From: Streptomyces sp. Tu 3180
GTDB taxonomy: Bacteria; Actinomycetota; Actinomycetes; Streptomycetales; Streptomycetaceae
Reading direction: 5' to 3'
Assembly (NCBI RefSeq): GCF_009852415.1
Contig: NZ_WOXS01000002.1
Coordinates: 5,558,001-5,622,000, forward strand
Length of the DNA stretch: 64,000 nt
Shown: positions 1 through 8,453 of the stretch, piece by piece
How positions within the stretch are numbered: the first letter of the stretch is position 1
How the letters are laid out: every line of letters starts with the position of its first letter
Notes under the pieces: generated by a model
Seen by the model: only the letters and a program-made list of their open reading frames with translations
What the model was told of the DNA's origin: nothing
Databases searched by the model: none
Translations under genes and position numbers: made by a program

Positions 1-369
1 TCCGACCACGCCCGCAACGCCGAAGCCCGCGAGGCGAAGGCGGAGACCCGTACCGGACCGCGCGGCTCCGCCGCCGACCTGGCCACCGTCGTCTCCGGCA
101 TCGGCAGCCTCACCGTCGGCGCCTCGAAGCTGATGGAGTTCGGCCCGGTCAAGCACACGATGGTCGCGATGGACGAGGGCAGCCTGTTCGTGATGTCGAT
201 CAGCGACGGGTCGCTGCTCGGCGTGCACGGCTCCGCGGACTGCGACATGAGCGTGGTGGCGTACCACATGGCCCTGTTCGTCGGCCGGGCCGGCCACGTC
301 CTCACCCCCGAACTCCGCAGCGAGCTGCGCAAGTCCCTGGAGACCGAGTCCACCGGGAGCCCCCGATGA
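1..369 (+). CDS. Conservon roadblock/LC7 protein, 3' part (CvnB-like)
   Basis: The reading frame is open from base 1 to the TGA at 367-369, so only the C-terminal 122 residues are present. The sequence includes VVAYHMALFVGRAGHVLTPEL, typical of the roadblock/LC7 proteins of Streptomyces conservons. In the family these partner with the sensor kinase CvnA and the small GTPase CvnD in a membrane-associated signalling complex. The stop overlaps the next start by 4 bp (ATGA), showing translational coupling. The kinase gene should lie just left of the window. Identity rests on short motifs plus the following DUF742 and GTPase genes. Confidence 0.9.
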   Translation, partial: SDHARNAEAREAKAETRTGPRGSAADLATVVSGIGSLTVGASKLMEFGPVKHTMVAMDEGSLFVMSISDGSLLGVHGSADCDMSVVAYHMALFVGRAGHVLTPELRSELRKSLETESTGSPR

Positions 370-785
370 GCAGTACGTCCAGGAAGCGACTGCCGGTCCG
401 CGGCGGTGACCGCAAACCCGCCCGGGTCCGCCCCTACTCGCTCACCGGCGGCCGCACCCGCTTCGGCCACGTCCTGCTCGTGGAGACCTTCGTCGGCAGC
501 ACGGCCGCGCTGGAGGCCGCCGAGGAGCGCAGGGAACTGACGAGCGGCGGGCTCTCGGCGATCATGCCGGAGATGCGGGCCATCGTCGAACTGTGCCGCC
601 GTATGCGTACGGTGGCCGAGATCGCCGCGCTGCTGAAGATGCCGCTCGGCGTGGTCCGCGTGCTCCTGAGCGACCTCGCGGACCAGGGAAAGATCCGTGT
701 CTACGGAACGGGGACCGGCCACGGCACGGGCCGCCCGGACCGCGCGCTGCTGGAAAGGGTGCTGAGTGGACTCCGTCGTCTCTGA
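366..785 (+). CDS. Conservon DUF742 protein (CvnC-like)
   Basis: 139 residues, the usual DUF742 length. A basic N-terminus (about 1-22) leads into the conserved RVRPYSLTGGRT segment. The second half is a predicted winged-helix-like region (RRMRTVAEIAALLKMPLGV, then a short wing near KIRVYG). DUF742 proteins are the third component of conservons; their molecular role is poorly known. The ORF overlaps cvnB by 4 bp upstream and the GTPase gene by 20 bp downstream, so the three are co-translated. Assignment is secure from context and length. Confidence 0.92.
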   Translation: MSSTSRKRLPVRGGDRKPARVRPYSLTGGRTRFGHVLLVETFVGSTAALEAAEERRELTSGGLSAIMPEMRAIVELCRRMRTVAEIAALLKMPLGVVRVLLSDLADQGKIRVYGTGTGHGTGRPDRALLERVLSGLRRL

Positions 786-1404
786 CGCCGCTCGAGGCGT
801 CTCCCCGCTCGTCGAGGGCGACGAGCCGTTGCTGCCCTGGCAGACGGACCGCACCCGCGCCCCGATCGCCACGAAGATAGTCGTGGCGGGCGGCTTCGGC
901 GTCGGAAAGACCACGCTGGTCACCTCCGTCTCGGAGATCACGCCGCTGCAGACCGAGGCGCTGATGACCGAGGCGAGCGAGGAGACCGACGACCTCACCG
1001 CCACGCCGGGCAAGCTCACCACCACCGTGGCCATGGACTTCGGCCGCATCACGCTCGACGACGACCTGGTGCTCTACCTCTTCGGCACCCCCGGTCAGCA
1101 GCGGTTCTGGTTCATGTGGGACGACCTGGTGCGCGGCGCGATCGGCGCCGTCGTCCTGGCCGACACCCGGCGCCTGAAGGACTGCTTCCCGGCGCTGGAC
1201 TACTTCGAGAGCTGCGGGCTGCCGTACGTCGTCGCGGTCAACCACTTCGACGGCAGCGACCTGTTCGAGCCGGAGGACGTGCGGGAGGCCCTGACCATCC
1301 CGCGCCACATACCTGTCATGATCATGGATGCGCGCAGCCGGATCACCGTGATCGAGACCCTCCTGGCCCTGGTGGGCCACGCGCTCGACGAAACCCCCGA
1401 GTAG
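766..1404 (+). CDS. Conservon small GTPase (CvnD-like)
   Basis: 212 residues from a GTG inside the 3' end of the DUF742 gene. A P-loop GGFGVGKTT lies at about residues 42-50, a switch-II-like GTPGQQRF at about 107-114, and NHFD at about 159-162 stands in for the G4 NKxD motif. This matches the ATP/GTP-binding proteins of Streptomyces conservons, thought to act as Ras-like switches downstream of the sensor kinase. The start is set by the tight overlap and the usual family N-terminus. A flavin monooxygenase gene follows 13 bp downstream, so the output may include redox enzymology. Confidence 0.93.
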   Translation: MDSVVSDAARGVSPLVEGDEPLLPWQTDRTRAPIATKIVVAGGFGVGKTTLVTSVSEITPLQTEALMTEASEETDDLTATPGKLTTTVAMDFGRITLDDDLVLYLFGTPGQQRFWFMWDDLVRGAIGAVVLADTRRLKDCFPALDYFESCGLPYVVAVNHFDGSDLFEPEDVREALTIPRHIPVMIMDARSRITVIETLLALVGHALDETPE

Positions 1405-1417
1405 GAGACACCCCCGT

Positions 1418-2680
1418 ATGCGGAAGATACTCGTCGTCGGAGCCGGCCAGTCCGGCCTCCAGCTCGCCCTCGGCCTCCAGTCGCACGGGTACGAGGTCAC
1501 CCTGATGTCCAACCGGACGGCGGACGAGATCCGCACCGGACGGGTGATGTCGACGCAGTGCATGTTCCACACCGCCCTGCAGCACGAGCGTGATCTCCAG
1601 CTGAACTTCTGGGAGTCCCAGGCCCCGAAGATCCAGGGGCTCGGCGTCTCGGTCGCGGCCCCCGGCTCGCACGACCCGGGCCCGACGCAGCGGGCGATCG
1701 ACTGGCTGGGCAGGCTCGACGGGTTCGCGCAGTCGGTCGACCAGCGGGTGAAGATGGCCGGCTGGATGGAGACGTTCGCCCAGCGCGGCGGCCAGCTGGT
1801 CATCCACGGCGCGGCGGTCGGCGACCTCGACTACTTCTCGCGTACGTACGACCTCGTGCTCGTCTCGGCGGGCAAGGGCGAACTCGTGCAGATGTTCGGC
1901 CGCGACGCGTCCCGCTCCCCGTACAGCGAGCCGCAGCGCGCCCTCGCGGTGGCCTACGTCCACGGGCTGGGCCCGCGCCCGGAGCACCCGGACACGGAGG
2001 CGGTCCGCTGCAACCTGGTCCCCGGGGTCGGCGAGATGTTCATCATGCCGACGTTCACCACCTCGGGCCGCGCCGACATCCTGTTCTGGGAGGGCATACC
2101 CGGCGGCCCGCTGGACGTCTTCAAGGACGTCAAGGACCCGTCGGAGCACCTCTCCCTGACCCTGGAACTCATGGAGAAGTTCCTCCCCTGGGAGTACGCG
2201 CGGGCCACCAAGGTCGAACTGACCGACGCCGGCGGCACCCTGGCCGGCCGCTACGCCCCCACCGTCCGCAACCCCATCGGCCGGCTGCCCGGCGGCGGGG
2301 CGGTCCTCGGCGTCGCCGACGTGGTCGTCGCCAACGACCCGATCACCGGACAGGGCTCCAACTCGGCGTCCAAGTGCGCCGCCGCCTACCTCGCCTCGAT
2401 CATCGAGCACGGCGACAAGCCGTTCGACGAGGAGTGGATGCAGCAGACCTTCGACCGCTACTGGGAGACGGCGCAGCACGTCACCAAGTGGACGAACACC
2501 ATGCTCGCCCCGCCCCCCGAGCACGTCCTGAACCTCATCGGCGCCGCCGGCCAGATCCAGCCGGTCGCCGACCGCTTCGCCAACGGCTTCAACAACCCGG
2601 CCGACTTCGAGAACTTCTTCTACGACCCGAAGAAGACGGAGGCCTACCTGATGGAGGCCTCGGGCGCCACGGGCGCGTAA
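1418..2680 (+). CDS. StyA-like flavin-dependent monooxygenase
   Basis: 420 residues. The N-terminal Rossmann signature GAGQSG (about 8-13) binds FAD, and the body resembles the oxygenase subunit of styrene/indole monooxygenases (StyA family). A later VVVANDPITGQGSNSASK segment fits the FAD-contacting C-terminal motif (GD/NDP..GQG) of this fold. The enzyme would use reduced FAD from a separate reductase to epoxidise or hydroxylate an aromatic substrate; no StyB-type reductase is nearby. It starts 13 bp after the conservon GTPase with an in-frame ATG, so it is probably in the same transcript. The substrate cannot be inferred. Confidence 0.85.
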   Translation: MRKILVVGAGQSGLQLALGLQSHGYEVTLMSNRTADEIRTGRVMSTQCMFHTALQHERDLQLNFWESQAPKIQGLGVSVAAPGSHDPGPTQRAIDWLGRLDGFAQSVDQRVKMAGWMETFAQRGGQLVIHGAAVGDLDYFSRTYDLVLVSAGKGELVQMFGRDASRSPYSEPQRALAVAYVHGLGPRPEHPDTEAVRCNLVPGVGEMFIMPTFTTSGRADILFWEGIPGGPLDVFKDVKDPSEHLSLTLELMEKFLPWEYARATKVELTDAGGTLAGRYAPTVRNPIGRLPGGGAVLGVADVVVANDPITGQGSNSASKCAAAYLASIIEHGDKPFDEEWMQQTFDRYWETAQHVTKWTNTMLAPPPEHVLNLIGAAGQIQPVADRFANGFNNPADFENFFYDPKKTEAYLMEASGATGA

Positions 2681-2818
2681 CCCTCCGGACGGCCCGGCCG
2701 GCCCCGCGGGCGCCGGTCCCGCGGGCGCCGGGTGCGCCGTCGGCCTCCGCGGCCGCTTCCCCGTGCGGGCGCGCGGACGGACGTGCGGGCAGACGGATGA
2801 GCGGACGGACGGGCGGGC

Positions 2819-3991
2819 CTACAGGACGGGGGTCCCCGCCCACCCGGCCGGTTCCGCCGTGGGCGCCGCGGACCCCGCGTACCCCTCGTCGGAACCGTCC
2901 GCCGCCCCCTCGGGGAGCTCGGGCGGCACGTACCGGCGCAGGGGCTCCCCGTCCGGGTCGGGGCGCACGGCGCCCAGGACCGGGTTGGCCGCGATGGGGG
3001 AGACCTTGATCCGCGCGCCGGGCCGGGGGGCGTGCACCACCTTGCCGTCGCCGAGGTAGAGGGCGACGTGCGTGGCCTCGGGGAAGTACACGACGAGGTC
3101 CCCCGGCCGCAGCTCCCGGAGCGGGACGCGTTCCAGCCGCGCCCACTGCTCCTGGCTGGTCCGGGGGATGGGCGTCCCGGCGGCGCCCCACGCCTCGGAG
3201 GTCAGCCCCGAGCAGTCGTAGGTCTCCGGCCCCTCCGCACCCCACTCGTACGGCTTCCCGAGCTGCTCCACGGCGTACCGCACGGCCCGGTCGCCCGCCC
3301 CGGAGGGCGTGCGCGCGCCGCCGAGCGCGCCGGAGGCGAGCAGCTCCTCCTGGTCCCGGGCCACCTCGGCCCGCTCCAGCTCGGCCAGCGCGGCCAGCTC
3401 CTCGCGGGTGAGCGAGGCGAGCAGCTCCTCGACCTCGCGGAGCCGCTCGCGCACCTCGTCCCGTTCCTCCCGGTGCCGCTCGGTGAGGGCGAGCCGGGCG
3501 TCGAGCGCCGCGCGGGCCCGGCGGGCCAGTTCACCGGCCTTCCGCTCGTCGCCGGTCAGCCGGTCCACCGTCTGGGCCCGCTCCCGCGCCAACTGCCCGA
3601 TCAGATGGCCCTGGTCGAGGGCGCCCTGCGGATCGCGCGCGAGCAGCAGGCGCACGTAGGGGGAGATCCCGGTACTGCTCTGGTACTGCTGCCGGGCCAG
3701 TCGCCCGGCCTCGCCCCGGCTGTCGTACAGGGAGAGCCGGGCCCGGGCGAGAGCGTCCTCCAGCCGTTCGGTCTCGGCGCGCTGCTTCTCCAGCCGCTCC
3801 TCGGTGGCGTTGTAGGCCTCGGTGGCCTTCTCGGCCTCCCGGTACAGGGTCTGAAGCTCCGTCAGCAACTCGGCGGCGGAGCGGTCGCCGGGGCCGCCCG
3901 GTCCGGGAACGGCCGCCGCGGGCACGGGTGCGAGAACGGTCCCGGCCGCCACCGCCGCCGTACACGCCAGACGCAGAAGCATTCCTGACAC
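2819..3991 (-). CDS. Secreted NlpC/P60 peptidoglycan endopeptidase
   Basis: A GTG at 3991 preceded by GGAGGTGA gives 390 residues starting with a signal peptide (hydrophobic core about residues 5-25, ending in PAAAV). Residues about 40-240 are a long charged coiled coil. The C-terminal NlpC/P60 domain has catalytic Cys near 260 (YDCSGL) and His near 308 (ATHVALYLG). This architecture is that of RipA/CwlO-type DL-endopeptidases, where the coiled coil holds the enzyme inactive until an FtsEX-type partner activates it. The frame stays open far upstream of the chosen start; I rejected longer starts because they lack a signal peptide at the N-terminus. Confidence 0.9.
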   Translation of the reverse strand: MSGMLLRLACTAAVAAGTVLAPVPAAAVPGPGGPGDRSAAELLTELQTLYREAEKATEAYNATEERLEKQRAETERLEDALARARLSLYDSRGEAGRLARQQYQSSTGISPYVRLLLARDPQGALDQGHLIGQLARERAQTVDRLTGDERKAGELARRARAALDARLALTERHREERDEVRERLREVEELLASLTREELAALAELERAEVARDQEELLASGALGGARTPSGAGDRAVRYAVEQLGKPYEWGAEGPETYDCSGLTSEAWGAAGTPIPRTSQEQWARLERVPLRELRPGDLVVYFPEATHVALYLGDGKVVHAPRPGARIKVSPIAANPVLGAVRPDPDGEPLRRYVPPELPEGAADGSDEGYAGSAAPTAEPAGWAGTPVL

Positions 3992-4094
3992 GTCATCACC
4001 TCCGACGCGGAGCGGCTCGTCCGCTCCGCATCGCGAGCATCGGACGTGCTCCGGGGGCCCGCTCGCCGAGTGTGCGCGGTTCGGCGCAACGGGG

Positions 4095-4427
4095 TCACCC
4101 GTCGGTGTCGTCCGGCTTGCCCTCCGGCGTGGCGTCCGGGCCGGGTGCGGGCTTCGACCACGGCCACCTCGGCCGGCCGCCCGCACCCCCCGCGGGGTCG
4201 TGGAGGTACTTCCACCCCCGCGTCAGCCCGGTCCGTCCGCTCCGCCCGCGGGGCACGCGCCGGTAGACCAGCACCGTGGGCGGCCCGCCGTCCGGGGCCG
4301 GGACGGGAATGCGGTACGTCTTGGGCGGGTGCCCGGTGATGCCCAGCAGCACGGGCAGGACGCGCCCGTCCATGGGCCCGCCCTCGAACGGGGTGTCTTC
4401 GCTCTTCACGCTCCCAGTGTCGGCCAT
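4095..4427 (-). CDS. Small conserved actinobacterial protein of unknown function
   Basis: 110 residues. The core includes MDGRVLPVLLGITGHPPKTYRIPV followed by a VLVYRRVPRG segment, a pattern recalled from small Streptomyces hypothetical proteins. No signal peptide, membrane segment or catalytic motif is visible; the C-terminus is Pro/Gly-rich and probably disordered. It stands alone between the endopeptidase and the TetR gene on the same strand. Function unknown; the core pattern looks coding rather than a shadow frame. Confidence 0.6.
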   Translation of the reverse strand: MADTGSVKSEDTPFEGGPMDGRVLPVLLGITGHPPKTYRIPVPAPDGGPPTVLVYRRVPRGRSGRTGLTRGWKYLHDPAGGAGGRPRWPWSKPAPGPDATPEGKPDDTDG

Positions 4428-4473
4428 GCGCCCGGGCCGCGGCCGTCCGCCGTCACCGCCGCCGTCCCCCCGG

Positions 4474-5127
4474 TCAGAGGTCCGCGGCCAGCTCCCGGAC
4501 CAGCTCCTCGGTCTGCGCGTCGCGTCGCGCGGTCACCTCCAGCACCGCCACGAACTGCTCCACGAGCCAGTCCCGCAGTTCGTCCACCGGCGGCCGCTTG
4601 TCCTCGTCGAGCCAGATCAGCGAGGCCGCCTCGACGGCCGTGATCCACATCCGGACGGTCATCCGCAGCCGGGGCCCGGGCTCGGCCACCCCGAGATGGC
4701 TGACGATGTGCTCGGCGGCGGCCCGCCGCACCCCGTCGACGATCGCGGTCGTGCGGGAGGTCTCCACGACGCTCCCGCCCTGCAGCAGCGCGCTGAACCC
4801 GGTGCCGTGCTGGTCGACGAAGGCCAGGTAGCGGTCGAGGGCCCGGGACAGCCGGGGCAGCAGCGGGCCCTCGTGCGGCTCGTCGAAGCAGTGCCGCAGC
4901 TCGTCGGCGGCCGACCTCAGGGCGGCCTCGTACAGTTGCTGCTTGCCGCCCGGGAAGTACCGGTACACCAGGGGGCGTGACACCCCGGCCGCCTCCGCCA
5001 CGTCGTCCAGGGACACCTCTTCCGGGGCGCGGTGGGCGAAGAGGGACAGCGCGGCGTCGAGCAGCTGGCTGCGGCGTTCCTCGACGCTGAGCCGCCGGTA
5101 GGCGGGGGTGGGGGCCTGCGGGGTCAT
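4474..5127 (-). CDS. TetR-family transcriptional regulator
   Basis: 217 residues from the ATG at 5127. The N-terminal helix-turn-helix (about 15-62) shows the standard TetR pattern: RRSQLLDAALSLFA, then VSLDDVAEAAGVSRPLVYRYF. The C-terminal half is an all-helical ligand-binding domain. The gene is read in the same direction as, and downstream of, the diiron oxygenase gene, with about 110 bp between them, so it may control that oxygenase. The effector is unknown. A longer frame continues upstream but only as an antisense-like extension. Confidence 0.93.
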   Translation of the reverse strand: MTPQAPTPAYRRLSVEERRSQLLDAALSLFAHRAPEEVSLDDVAEAAGVSRPLVYRYFPGGKQQLYEAALRSAADELRHCFDEPHEGPLLPRLSRALDRYLAFVDQHGTGFSALLQGGSVVETSRTTAIVDGVRRAAAEHIVSHLGVAEPGPRLRMTVRMWITAVEAASLIWLDEDKRPPVDELRDWLVEQFVAVLEVTARRDAQTEELVRELAADL

Positions 5128-5237
5128 GCCCCGCAGCGTAACCGCCCGCCCCGGGCGGGCGCCCGCGCCGGCGGTCCCGGCGGCCGCCGCGCTCCCGTCC
5201 GGCGCCCCGCGGCACGGCGGCGTCGCCCGGCGACCGG

Positions 5238-6176
5238 CTACGCCAGCAGTCCGGACGACTTCCACAGCTTCCGTCCGACGCCCCGCAGCACCCCGATGTC
5301 GTCCAGGAAGTCGGTCAGCCGCTTGGAGCCCTGCTGCATCACGTCCCGGCGGTGGCCGCTGGCCCTGACCTGGGCCATGGCCTCGCGCCTGTCCAGGCCG
5401 ACGTTGGCGTAGACGTCGGGGTTCACGAACGCCACGGAGAAGACGCGGGCGAACTCGCCCGAGGTGATGCGGGTGAACTCCTGCGACCACTTCGGCGCGG
5501 TCACCATCTGGCGGCGCAGCTCCTCGCGGGCGTAGCGCACGTGCCGCGCCTCCTCGATGACGTGGATGCGCGTGACGCCCCGGATCAGCGGCTGGACCCG
5601 CTCGTCGGGGAAGGTCAGCCGCTGCATCCAGTCCAGGACCTCCTCGCCGAGCAGGGTCGCCGTGAAGGAGCCCGGGGTGGTGGAGATCGTCTTGAACAGC
5701 CGGCCGAGGTGCTGGTGGACCCGGCTCACCGGGTACCAGGGGGTGCCGCCGTGGGTGATCAGCCGGGCGAACATCTTGGAGTGCCGGCACTCGTCCTCGA
5801 TCTCGGTGAGCGCGTAGCGGACGTGCGCGCTCGTGGCGGACTTGTCGTAGATGTGCCGCACCAGCAGCTGCATGAGGATGATCTCGAACCAGATGCCGAG
5901 CGAGGCGAGCGCGGCGGCCTCGTGCTGGGAGAGCAGGATGCGCTGCTCCTCGCTCATCCGCTTCCACAGCGGGGTGTCGTACAGCGACACCAGCTCGGGC
6001 GGCCAGAACCACTTGCCCTCCTCGAAGGGCGCGTCCCAGTCCAGCTCCTTGTCCGGGTCGAAGGAGTGCTTGGCGGAAGAGTCGAGCAGCCGCTGGGCCA
6101 CCTGCTCGCGGTCCTTGAGCGGGCCGAGCGCGTCACGCAGGCCGTCGAGCGCGTCGGCTTCCGTCAGGGTCGTCAT
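5238..6176 (-). CDS. AurF-like diiron oxygenase
   Basis: 312 residues of a ferritin-like helical protein. Two iron-ligand motifs are visible: EIEDECRH (ExxH near the middle) and EEARHVR, plus single glutamates in the helices before each (HEAAALAS, LLGEEVLDW). This matches the p-aminobenzoate N-oxygenase AurF/diiron oxygenase family (PF11583), which oxidises amines or related substrates with O2. In Streptomyces such genes often stand alone beside a TetR regulator, as here. Whether the substrate is an arylamine is unknown. Confidence 0.88.
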   Translation of the reverse strand: MTTLTEADALDGLRDALGPLKDREQVAQRLLDSSAKHSFDPDKELDWDAPFEEGKWFWPPELVSLYDTPLWKRMSEEQRILLSQHEAAALASLGIWFEIILMQLLVRHIYDKSATSAHVRYALTEIEDECRHSKMFARLITHGGTPWYPVSRVHQHLGRLFKTISTTPGSFTATLLGEEVLDWMQRLTFPDERVQPLIRGVTRIHVIEEARHVRYAREELRRQMVTAPKWSQEFTRITSGEFARVFSVAFVNPDVYANVGLDRREAMAQVRASGHRRDVMQQGSKRLTDFLDDIGVLRGVGRKLWKSSGLLA

Positions 6177-6408
6177 GGCGGTTCCACCTCGTGGTGCGGG
6201 GGACGTCTCGGGGACGCGTCCGGGGAGATCTGGGTTACCGGCGGTTCACTTCACTTATGAGACTGCCTGTCAGCAAGGCCGTCAATCCCCCGCGCACGAC
6301 TTGTTGACGAACGATCTACCTGGCGGGAGGGCCGACGGCGCACCCCTCGGACCGCCTCGTGGTCCCCGTCGACGTCGATGCCGGCCTCACCGCCGTCGGC
6401 CGCCGCCG

Positions 6409-6918
6409 TCAGGCCGAGCAGCCCAGCCCCTCCGGTACCTCGCCGGCCACCGGCGCCGACGCCCCCGGCGGGAAGGGCGTCCGCAGCGTGAAGGCGTACG
6501 GCGTCGGGCCGTTGGCGCGCAGGTGCAGCAGCCGCGCCTCCGCCTCGGCGACCGTCGGGCGGTGGCCCGCCGGAACCCACCACAGCGCCGTGACCGCCTC
6601 CTGGATCCGCTCGAACCACTCCCTGCGGCGTGCCAGCATCTCCCGGTGGCGGCCCCGGTACACGTACGCGGTCAGGGCGTCGGCGTCCCGCCACACCGAC
6701 ATGTTGACGATCAGCCAGGAGTCGCCGAAGACCGGCACGTCGGTCGCGTCGTCCCCCTCGCCCACCAGGCGCCAGACGAAGCCGTCGGCGGCGTCGGCGT
6801 CCGCGTTCACCGGGTCGAGGTGGTCGACGAAGTCCTTCAGCTGCGGGGAGTCCAGCGGCGCCTTGAGGCGGGCGATGTTCACCTGGGCGAGTTCGTGCGC
6901 GGCAGCGGATGCGGTCAT
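6409..6918 (-). CDS. DUF3291 protein, monooxygenase-like fold
   Basis: 169 residues from the ATG at 6918. LAQVNIARLKAPLDSPQLKDFVDHLDPVN is the usual N-terminus of DUF3291 proteins, and the central NMSVWRDADALTAYVYRGRHREML resembles the dimeric alpha-beta barrel of antibiotic-biosynthesis monooxygenases. No cofactor motif is expected in this fold. It is isolated on the minus strand between the oxygenase and the PBP2 gene. The cellular role is unknown. Confidence 0.85.
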   Translation of the reverse strand: MTASAAAHELAQVNIARLKAPLDSPQLKDFVDHLDPVNADADAADGFVWRLVGEGDDATDVPVFGDSWLIVNMSVWRDADALTAYVYRGRHREMLARRREWFERIQEAVTALWWVPAGHRPTVAEAEARLLHLRANGPTPYAFTLRTPFPPGASAPVAGEVPEGLGCSA

Positions 6919-6995
6919 GGACCGAACGGTAGGTAGGGAACCGGAGGTTCGGCAGCCCCCGTCCCAGGGCGTGGACAGCGAGTGGACCGCCGTGC

Positions 6996-8453
6996 CTACG
7001 GCTTCAGCACCGCCTCCATCACCGCCCGGGCGATCGGTGCCGCCGTCCCGCCCCCGCTGATCTCCCGCCGGTTCGCCGCCGCGTCCTCGACCACCACGGC
7101 GACCGCCACCTTCGCCTCCATGTCCTCGCGGCCCTGCGCCCAGGAGACGAACCAGGCGTAGGGCGTCCCGGAATTGCCCAGACCGTGCTGGGCGGTGCCG
7201 GTCTTGCCGCCGACCACGGCACCGCGGATGGCGGCGTTCGCGCCGGTGCCCTTCTCCACCACGTCCCGCATCAGCTCCCGCATCCGCAGCGCCGTCGACG
7301 GGTGCATGGCCCGTCGCACCGGACGGGGACCGGCCGTCGACACCGTGCCGCCGCCCGCCCGCGTCGTCCGCTCCACCAGGTACGGCTCCCGCACCTGCCC
7401 CCCGCCCGCGACGGCCGCCGCCACCATCGCCATCTGCAGCGGCGTGGCCCGGGTGTTGTACTGCCCGATCGACGCCAGCGCGAGCTGCGCCCGGTCCACC
7501 GTGGTGTCGAAGGTGCTCCGCGCCACCCGGAAGGGGATCCGCACCTCCCCGTCGTTGAAGCCGAAGGCCTGCGCGGTGGCCGTCATGTCCGCCACGCCCG
7601 TCTCCACGCCCAGCTTGGCGAACACCGTGTTGCAGGACCAGGTGAACGCCTCCCGCACCGAGGCGTCCGCGCAGCCCCGGGACCCGTTGGTCAGCCGCGT
7701 CGTCGTGCCCGGCAGGCGGTACGGGTCGGGGGAGCGGGTCGGCTCGTCCAGGTCGGTCACCACGCCCGCGTCCAGCGCCGCCGCCGCCGTGACCACCTTG
7801 AACGTCGATCCCGGCGGATACGTCCGCTGCACCGCCCGGTTCAGCATCGGCCGGTCCGGGTCGGCGTTCAGCCGCGCCCAGGCGTCCCGCGCCTCCCTGC
7901 CGTTCCCCGAGAGCAGCCCGGGGTCGTACGAGGGGACCGACACCAGGGCCAGGATCCTGCCGGTCGACGGCTCCACCGCCGCCACCGCCCCCTTGCGCGA
8001 ACGCAGCCCCTCGTACGCCGCGCGCTGCGCCGCCGGGTCGATCGTGGTCACGACGTCGCCGCCGGCGTTGCGGGAGCGCGTGAAGTCGTTCCACAGCGGC
8101 AGCGGCGCGAGTACCGGGTCGGCGCCGGACAGCAGGCGGTCCTCCGCGTGCTCCAGCAGCGTCGTCCCGTACTCCTGCGAGGCGAAGCCGGTCACCGGCG
8201 CGTACAGCGGCCCGTCGGTGTACGTCCGCTCGTGGCGCAGGTGCTCCCCGGTGTCCCGGGAGCCGGTGACCGGCCGGCCGGCGACCAGGATGTCGCCGCG
8301 CGGCTGCTGGTAGCGGGCGATGGCGTTGCGGCGGTCGGCCGGGTTGTCGTCGTAGGCGTCGGCCCGCAGGACCTGGACGCGGGCCGCGTTCACCATCAGG
8401 GCCACCAGCAGCAGGGCGCAGAAGAGGCCGGCCCGTCGGATGTGCCGCGTCAC
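6996..8453 (-). CDS. Class B penicillin-binding protein (PbpA/FtsI type)
   Basis: 485 residues with a single N-terminal membrane anchor (about 8-25). Transpeptidase motifs are intact: STFK at about 216-219 (active Ser), SCN at about 273-275 and KTG at about 417-419. It cross-links peptidoglycan on the outer face of the membrane. The start overlaps the 3' end of the FtsW/RodA gene by 4 bp, forming the glycosyltransferase/transpeptidase pair typical of SEDS-bPBP complexes. Lacking a PASTA tail and being short, it is closer to mycobacterial PbpA than to FtsI. Confidence 0.93.
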   Translation of the reverse strand: MTRHIRRAGLFCALLLVALMVNAARVQVLRADAYDDNPADRRNAIARYQQPRGDILVAGRPVTGSRDTGEHLRHERTYTDGPLYAPVTGFASQEYGTTLLEHAEDRLLSGADPVLAPLPLWNDFTRSRNAGGDVVTTIDPAAQRAAYEGLRSRKGAVAAVEPSTGRILALVSVPSYDPGLLSGNGREARDAWARLNADPDRPMLNRAVQRTYPPGSTFKVVTAAAALDAGVVTDLDEPTRSPDPYRLPGTTTRLTNGSRGCADASVREAFTWSCNTVFAKLGVETGVADMTATAQAFGFNDGEVRIPFRVARSTFDTTVDRAQLALASIGQYNTRATPLQMAMVAAAVAGGGQVREPYLVERTTRAGGGTVSTAGPRPVRRAMHPSTALRMRELMRDVVEKGTGANAAIRGAVVGGKTGTAQHGLGNSGTPYAWFVSWAQGREDMEAKVAVAVVVEDAAANRREISGGGTAAPIARAVMEAVLKP

